This document shows, one piece after another, positions 58,901 through 64,000 of a stretch of DNA of 64,000 nucleotides (position 1 is the first letter of the stretch; each line of letters begins with the position of its first letter). The notes below the pieces were generated by a model. That model searched no databases. It was given only the letters and a program-made list of their open reading frames with translations, and had not been told where the DNA came from. Source of the stretch: Macrolepiota albuminosa (taxonomy: Eukaryota > Basidiomycota > Agaricomycetes > Agaricales > Agaricaceae); the NCBI GenBank assembly GCA_027475525.1, contig JAMWFC010000049.1:5688947-5752946 (forward strand), read 5' to 3'. The translations under genes and the position numbers were made by a program.

Positions 58901-59797
58901 AAAGGAAGATTGTGGAAAGAAATTGAAGTATTTTATTTAGTTCAAAATATGCGCTTAGAATAAACTCCAGAAAATGTTGTTCATGCAGCTTGGTTATTGG
59001 ATATTGGTGCAGGAAAAAATTTAGGGCCTGGAGAAACAATTCAAATTCCAGAAACAATGTTGTGCAATGATAACTCAATTAAAGAATTAATTGCATCTAC
59101 ATATCCTGATATTGCACATGCTCATAATGATCAATATTATCTAGATCGAACAATTCTTTCATGTACAAATTCTGATGTAGATGATATCAACTTAAAAGTC
59201 CTTAATCAATTTTCAGGTGAAGAAAAAATATTGTGGAGTGCAGATTCTGTACACATTGAATCTCATAATAACAATGCATTTCCACCATATCCTATGGAAT
59301 ATCTTAATTCTTTAGCTGCAAGTGGATTACCTTTAGCAAAATTAGTTTTAAAAATTGGTGTTCCAGTCATGCTTCTTCGAAATCTTGATCCATCTAAAGG
59401 TCTTTGCAATGGAACAAGAATGATAGTTACAAATATTGGCCGCCGTGTTTTGCAATGTCGAATTATCAGTGGTGATGCTAAATTTGCAGGATCTTCTGTT
59501 TTTATTCCAAGAATCAATCTTGATGCATCTGAAGAAGATCTTCCTATTCCATTGCGTAGAAGACAATTTCCTATTTGTTTAGCATTTGCTATGACTATAA
59601 ACAAATCACAAGGCCAATCAGTTAAACATGTCGGATTGAATCTTCAATCACCAGTTTTTTCACATGGACAGCTTTATGTGGCACTTTCTCGATGTACATC
59701 AGGTAATCGTATCAAAGTTATTTTATTACCAGAAAATACATCACGAAGAACAACTAATATTGTATATCAAGAAATTTTAAATGGTTTACAAATGTAA
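55959..59797 (+). pseudogene. Helitron Rep-helicase, Rep domain and PIF1 helicase
   Basis: The frame resumes after G4 with the Helitron N-domain (YTPLHYTLIFPTGEHGFHL; GKLFQQYIVDAW). The HUH nuclease motif (EFQKRGLPHMHILIF) is near 56860-56905 and the two-tyrosine motif (IKYIHKYIYKGHD) near 57280-57320. The PIF1-type helicase follows: Walker A AGRCGKTF near 58520-58545 (a Gly replaced by Arg), the DEVPM box near 58755, VFGGDFR near 58820, and LAFAMTINKSQGQS and LYVALSRCTS near 59580-59700. Stops at 56151, 56178, 56386, 56610, 56640, 57099, 57483, 57969, about 58843 and about 58960 mostly sit at expected Gln, Arg or Trp codons. Only two frame-changing events were found: a 169-bp duplication at 58096-58433 and a small deletion near 58797. 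Confidence 0.93.
58096..58433 (+). repeat. 169-bp tandem duplication in the Helitron
   Basis: ATGCAGTCAGGAAAAACTTT begins at 58101 and again at 58270, and two nearly identical 169-bp copies follow. The period is not a multiple of three, so the helicase frame shifts here. Confidence 0.93.
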
Positions 59798-59940
59798 GTT
59801 ACTTTTAATAAAATAAACAATATAAACTAATATATCAAAATTATAGCACTTAATAGAATAAATACAAGTAATAGCTGTTGTTGAAAATATATTATGACAA
59901 TATATAATATTGAAATTGATTTTAAAATTGAGTTATTTAT
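59798..59940. other. AT-rich tail of the Helitron
   Basis: This is non-coding AT-rich DNA between the helicase stop and the hairpin array. I see nothing else in it. Confidence 0.5.
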
Positions 59941-59949
59941 ATATATTTG

Positions 59950-60380
59950 AAGTTTTAACCAAACAAAGTGAGGTTGAGGCTGAGATTCAGCACTGAGTTT
60001 TCTATACATATTTGAAGCTCTAACCGAACGAAGTGAGGTTAGGGTGGAGGTTGAGTGACTTATACATACTTGGAGCTCTAACTGAACGAAGTGAGGTTAG
60101 AGTAGAGGCTATGTTGGAGGAGGTTTAGAGGCAAAGCTCTGGCATGCAGCAAAATTGAATTTGAAGCCTTAACCGAACGAAGTGAGGTTCAGGTAGAAAC
60201 TAAGTTACTTATATATATTTGGAGCCTTAACCGAACGAAGTGAGGTTAAGGTGGATGCTGAGTTACTTATACATATTTGGAGCCCTAACTGAACGAAGTG
60301 AGGTTAGGGTGGAGGCTGAGTTACTTATACATACTTGGAGCCCTAACCGAACGAAGTGAGGTTAGGGTGGAGGCTTAGTT
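59950..60380 (+). repeat. Array of seven hairpins near the Helitron 3' end
   Basis: Seven units of roughly 57-60 bp spacing (one gap of about 92) carry the palindrome CCCTAACC-GAACGAAGTGA-GGTTAGGG or a variant, at about 59957, 60018, 60075, 60167, 60224, 60283 and 60341. The loop GAACGAAGTGA is kept in six units (the first has CAAAGTGA). Stem variants change on both sides: CCTTAACC pairs with GGTTAAGG, TCTAAC with GTTAGA. Between units a common linker reads GAGTTACTTATACATA. The function is unknown; it may be structural or bound by the transposase. Confidence 0.85.
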
Positions 60381-60390
60381 GGGGGGGGTT

Positions 60391-60419
60391 TGGGGGTGAA
60401 GCCCCCAACGAGATGCTAG
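60391..60419 (+). other. Candidate Helitron 3' terminus
   Basis: TGGGGGTGAAGCCCCCAAC forms a strong hairpin, followed 10 nt later by CTAG. The next base is C rather than the T expected for Helitron insertion between A and T, which weakens the call. Confidence 0.5.
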
Positions 60420-60840
60420 CTGCGTGCCAAAGGCACACAGCACAGCTCATTCCTTTTATAAGCAAGTCCATTTTCGATCTGCTGTGACTGATGAGATGAG
60501 CCCATCATCGACTGACACTGTGAGATCTTACATTCCAGAGTAGTGAAGCTTTCTGTACGTAGGACTGAAGAAACACTGCGAGGGCCAATCACTACTCTGT
60601 GAGGTGTATGAAGCTGTGATCTGTGATGACTGAGCGACTCTGCGCTCACCTGGTAGACGATGATAACTGTGAGAGTGCAAGACCGTTGCACTGAAAGAAA
60701 AATTTTCTTTGCTGATGAATATGCAAGACCGTTGCATGTAAAAGACTGAATCTGTACGACTTCGGGCCATACCGTTCCCGACTCAACATCCGCCAAAGCA
60801 ATGGCATCAAGCCGAGAACGACCTTTAGTCATGGTGATCC
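60420..60840. other. Non-coding spacer before the URB1-like fragment
   Basis: No supported gene is present. A hairpin GCTGCGTGCC-AAA-GGCACACAGC adjoins the Helitron end. The imperfect palindrome TGCAAGACCGTTGCA occurs twice (about 60678 and 60722), flanking AAGAAAAATTTTCTT, itself a palindrome. These may be remains of another small element. Confidence 0.4.
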
Positions 60841-63800
60841 GGGATGTAACCGTTTGCCACGCAGAGGCCTCCGAAAACGCTCCTTACCCTTGGAACCCGC
60901 GTTTACGTCGAACCATTTCACAAGTAAGCTTATTGGTCGGTGGCACAAGACTTTCACTTATCTCAACTCTGCAATTGCAATCGCAACGTCGGTGAGGATA
61001 ACGACTCGGACCACGTTAGCAAATGTCTCGAAGACCCTCAAGGTCAACGAGGACCTCTGTCAGCAAGAGCTTGCTCTCAGAATTCTGTCTGTATGCCCAG
61101 AACTCGTAGCAGGGTACGTTGTTTACATCCTGTCTTGGAACTTCAATAATGTTTGTTCAGGTATTGGTCAGGAGCAGCCCTCACCCTCGAACCACGCCGT
61201 TCCTCGAAATGGATTGCGAACATATCATTCTTTTTCTCTGTCCTTTTACAACCGGTACCTACATGGTCCTTTCACCTCCTGGATACAGCTCTTTACCAAC
61301 CCACACCTCCACCACTATCCATTATCATGGAGAATGCCCTCCCTTCCGCCAACTTTGCTAGCACAAGGGCTGTACAATGTTGTACTAGTCCACTGGCCGA
61401 TTCAAAGCCTCGGGTAAAATGTGCTTTCGTGTCTGGCTAAGTACGAGGAAGTGATCAAGGCGTTCTTGGAAGTTGAGGCGGTGCTCGAGGAGAATGAAAC
61501 TGAGGGGCAGTGGATATCGAAAGGGAAGTGAGGCGCAGAGTGCCTGATTTTCAGGTGATCGTTGCGTTTTCACAGCAGAAGTTTGAGGAGACACCCGCGA
61601 CCACGAAGACAACCAATGGTCCTGCTGGGTCTGAGCCTACGTCGAATCTGATGCGTATGGCACTACTGTCGGAAAGTGCGCATGGGCTCTTGTGGATGTA
61701 TCAAAGATGTCTTCCAATGGTGGTCGCAGAAGCTCGATTTGACGTTGGAAAGCTCTTGCAAAATTTTGTTGGGGAGAAGATGGCGATGGTGGAAGGGGGA
61801 GATGAGATGACGGCTGTGGCCAGATTCCATGTAGCAAGGCAGTTGCATGGCTTAAGGTTGTTGAAGGATAACGATCAGTTCGGATGGTCTGGGAAAATAG
61901 GTTTGGTCGGATTGTATGACGCCTCAGTTCTCCGCTGATGACTCGCCGTTGATTTAGATTCGACTTCACAGAGCTCTATCGCTGTACTCCTCAGCGCACT
62001 TATTGCTACCGATATTCATTTGATATGCAGGGCGCTATTCGATCTCCTCGAACCCATTCTTGGGGAGAGTATTTTGTTTCAGGACGACCCCACTGAGCCT
62101 CACCTTTGGCTGCTTTCCCTCCCTACTTCACATAGGGGACGCGGAACAGAATCTCCTGACGGTGCAGCCTTGGTGGACAAAGGCGAGGGTGTAATCACAT
62201 TCTTAGATGACTGCGTCCAGCACTGTCTGAAGATGCCATATCATTACCTCAAAGTTCTGGATGCGCTCGCACATTCCGCCGCTTCTCAGAGGCAATCTAC
62301 GAATGACAGCAATGAACACCTGCCTAGTCTTCTGCTCATGACTGTACTTGAGCAGCTGGAGATCAAGGTTGCCAAAAAGATGCTCTCGCCATCCGATGTC
62401 CTTGTTGTTGCCTCATTTGTTCGGAAACTTGTCTCGCTTATCAAGTAAGCAGCAGGACCTTGGTTACTTTTTGCCGTAGGTTTGATGTGATGTTACAGGT
62501 CGAGAAGCTTTTCCTCGATTATCCTGTCATTACATCTGCGATCCGTAAGGAGGTCGATCTTCTGAGGGCGGCTTTTTCACCCCATGATGTGTCTTGGCAG
62601 GAGGTTTCCGACAAGACGAAGGTATTCCTCTCGGTGGTCGAAGAGATGTCCATTTGTAAGTGATTTTTTGACTTTTAAATTGACTTGCAAAAGCTCATCT
62701 CTCGTCTGTTTACGTAGCTACCACGCAGGCTGCACGTAAGGCTTCTGCGTACGAACTTGTGAATTGGCTTCAGCTTGTGGAAGGTCAATTTGGATCACCT
62801 GAGATTGCGCGTGTAATGGCCGTTCTGACAAAGCTTCATCCTCCCGCTCTTTCTATGCTCCCAGAATATATCTATCCTGGAGCGGAGTCTCTTTGGAAAG
62901 GTGTAGATGTGGTTTCTCTTACTCCGGAAGTACGTACATAGTGAGTCAATCATTTTTTTGCCGAGCAAGTTCCATTTCTCATTTGCTACTCCAGTCTTCC
63001 ATTCGACTTCTTGTTCCTCCATGCAGATGCCTCCCAAATTTCAGATCAAAGGCAGCACTTGGAGACGAACCTAACTTTGAGGACGTGAAAAGGGCTGTAT
63101 ATCTTGTCTGTCACAGGTTGGCAGATCGCGCTGCTGAGCAGGCGGGGGGTTCTTCTTGTTGGCATCGATTCTAGAGAGAGCGTCAAGTATACTACCGTCA
63201 AGTGATTTTATGGCTCTTAAAGAGGTGGTGTTCAATTGTTCTAACGTCGTCAAGTCCTATCTTATATCTACTTCACTATCGGGCGCTGAGCGGGAAGGTG
63301 CGCTTTTCTTGATTTGCAATAGGACCTTCCGACTTAAGCATCATCAAGGGCTCCATCATCTTATGAGACAGATTCTCGATCCAAAAGATATTCGGGATAA
63401 GGACTTGTTGGCTCCTACTAGTGTCCACTGGCTCGGGGTCCTGATGTCTAGTACAATTAATGATCTTACACAGGCACGTATCCATTTCATATCGCTTTCG
63501 GTCACATTGATACAAACTTAATCAGCTTTCGCTTGCTTCTCCTTGGATCGCCTCCATCCAATGCCAAGAACTTTTTAGCCTTTTGGATTCCCTTTCCTCA
63601 AAGTCGTTTGTGGCCAAGGCAGTCGCAGCCATTTCGGATCCTACCCTTGGTGCTATCAAGATGTTGACAACGTCAGAGTTGGATCACGCACACGCTTTGA
63701 TTCAAAGGTTGCCCCTACTATTGGCTCTTCATTCGAAGACCAGGTCCAGCACCTTGGAGAAGTTTCTATTCAATCCCTCCTTCCTGTATATTATGGCGGT

Positions 63801-64000
63801 TGCCATCCACGGAGGTGATCGACGAGAAGAGCTTTATCAATGCCGCGAGGATGCCGCCGCCTAGATGTTTGAGCAGCAATACTATTTCGGTGCGTATTCT
63901 TTACTGTCTTGCAATTTATCTATCTTCTCATCGTTGTCCTGAATATTTTCTTCCCCACCCCTGCGTTCCCCTTGATGGGTATGAAATGTGTGCCTAACCC
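60841..64000 (+). pseudogene. URB1: URB1/NPA1-like gene, 5'-truncated and frameshifted (runs off window)
   Basis: Exons spell the middle of URB1 (Npa1), a large nucleolar protein needed early in 60S subunit assembly. They include KTLKVNEDLCQQELALRIL and ELVAG (to 61113), a 47-nt intron (61114-61160), YWSGAALTLEPRRSSKWIAN, AKYEEVIKAFLEVEAVLEEN, RRRVPDFQVIVAFSQQKF, VITFLDDCVQHCLKMPYHYL, PSLLLMTVLEQLEIKVA and LPFDFLFLHADASQISD. Introns near 62449-62498, 62656-62717 and 62935-62998 have GT-AG ends. Frame conflicts appear near 61375-61430 (with a TAA), 61505, 63075 and the G-run at 63145-63150, so this copy looks decayed unless the sequence has errors. The N-terminal several hundred residues are missing; the sequence begins close to the Helitron. 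The family call is from remembered motifs. Confidence 0.78.

Larger units (their letters stand above)
40527..60419 (+). mobile_element. Decayed Helitron interrupted by gypsy G4
   Basis: Rep-helicase coding sequence at 40527-42274 and 55959-59797 is followed by an AT-rich tail, a hairpin array and a candidate terminus: GC-rich hairpin (GGGGGTGAAGCCCCC at about 60392-60406) and then CTAG at 60416-60419. Helitrons characteristically end in CTRR preceded by a short hairpin about 10 nt upstream. The 5' end was not found. It may lie in or before the AT-rich DNA starting at 26233. Confidence 0.75.

Noticed and set aside
40527..59797. A reassigned genetic code in which TAA/TAG encode Gln
   Set aside because: Stops at Gln positions suggested a ciliate-like code, but TGA stands at both Arg and Trp positions in the same elements, and C1, MDN1-like and other frames use normal stops. 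C-to-T transition explains all cases more simply.
59950..60380. CRISPR-like array
   Set aside because: Units are palindromic with similar, not unique, linkers, in a eukaryotic Helitron context. It is a hairpin array.

Overview
The window looks like a transposon-dense region of a filamentous basidiomycete genome, probably Agaricomycotina. The grounds are many short GT-AG introns of about 40-90 nt, broken copies of eukaryotic nuclear genes (a midasin/MDN1-like gene, a URB1/NPA1-like gene and a CHK1-type hybrid histidine kinase fragment), and LTR retrotransposon families typical of such fungi. I see no prokaryotic feature, rRNA, tRNA or CRISPR array.

Layout. Positions 1-3248 hold a truncated Ty3/gypsy element (G1, + strand). 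Positions 3370-15033 are fragments of host genes on the - strand: a kinase piece at 3370-3838 and an MDN1-like pseudogene at about 4380-6431 and 11672-15033. A complete Ty1/copia element (C1, 6437-11671) with apparently identical 236-bp LTRs and an AATAG target duplication splits the MDN1-like copy. Positions 15034-26232 are a truncated gypsy element (G2, - strand) split by a second complete copia (C2, 19689-25521, duplication GTCTG). From 26233 to about 60419 the background is an AT-rich sequence ending in a Helitron (Rep plus PIF1 helicase; 40527-42274 joined to 55959-59797, with a hairpin-rich 3' end near 60419). Two large gypsy elements interrupt this background: G3 (26560-37737, + strand, duplication ATCTA) and G4 (42275-55954, - strand, duplication GCGT). 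Three solo LTRs lie inside G3 and G4. A 5'-truncated, frameshifted URB1-like gene runs from about 60841 to the window end.

Main signals. (1) G2, C1, C2, the pol of G3 and G4 and most of the Helitron stay in one reading frame over kilobases and are broken mainly by nonsense codons. Where I can align them, these lie at Arg (CGA to TGA), Gln (CAA/CAG to TAA/TAG) or Trp codons. This is a C-to-T signature of the kind left by repeat-induced or methylation-driven mutation. (2) G3 and G4, from two different gypsy families, each carry a spliced gene in antisense orientation between pol and the 3' LTR. Both encode a Cys cluster with C-x2-C-x6-C spacing. In G4 this gene is an intact six-exon frame once a later solo LTR is removed, while pol in the same element is broken. 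(3) G3 has a 13-nt sequence after its 5' LTR that is perfectly complementary to a stretch of the LTR about 30 bp downstream of a TATA-like motif, which points to Tf1/sushi-type self-priming. Both copia elements instead carry a primer site matching the anticodon arm of initiator tRNA-Met. (4) The Helitron 3' end has seven hairpins with covarying stems and an invariant loop.

Insertion order from nesting: the AT-rich/Helitron DNA is older than G3 and G4, which are older than the solo LTRs. G2 is older than C2, and the MDN1-like copy is older than C1. All calls come from reading the sequence; no database search was possible.
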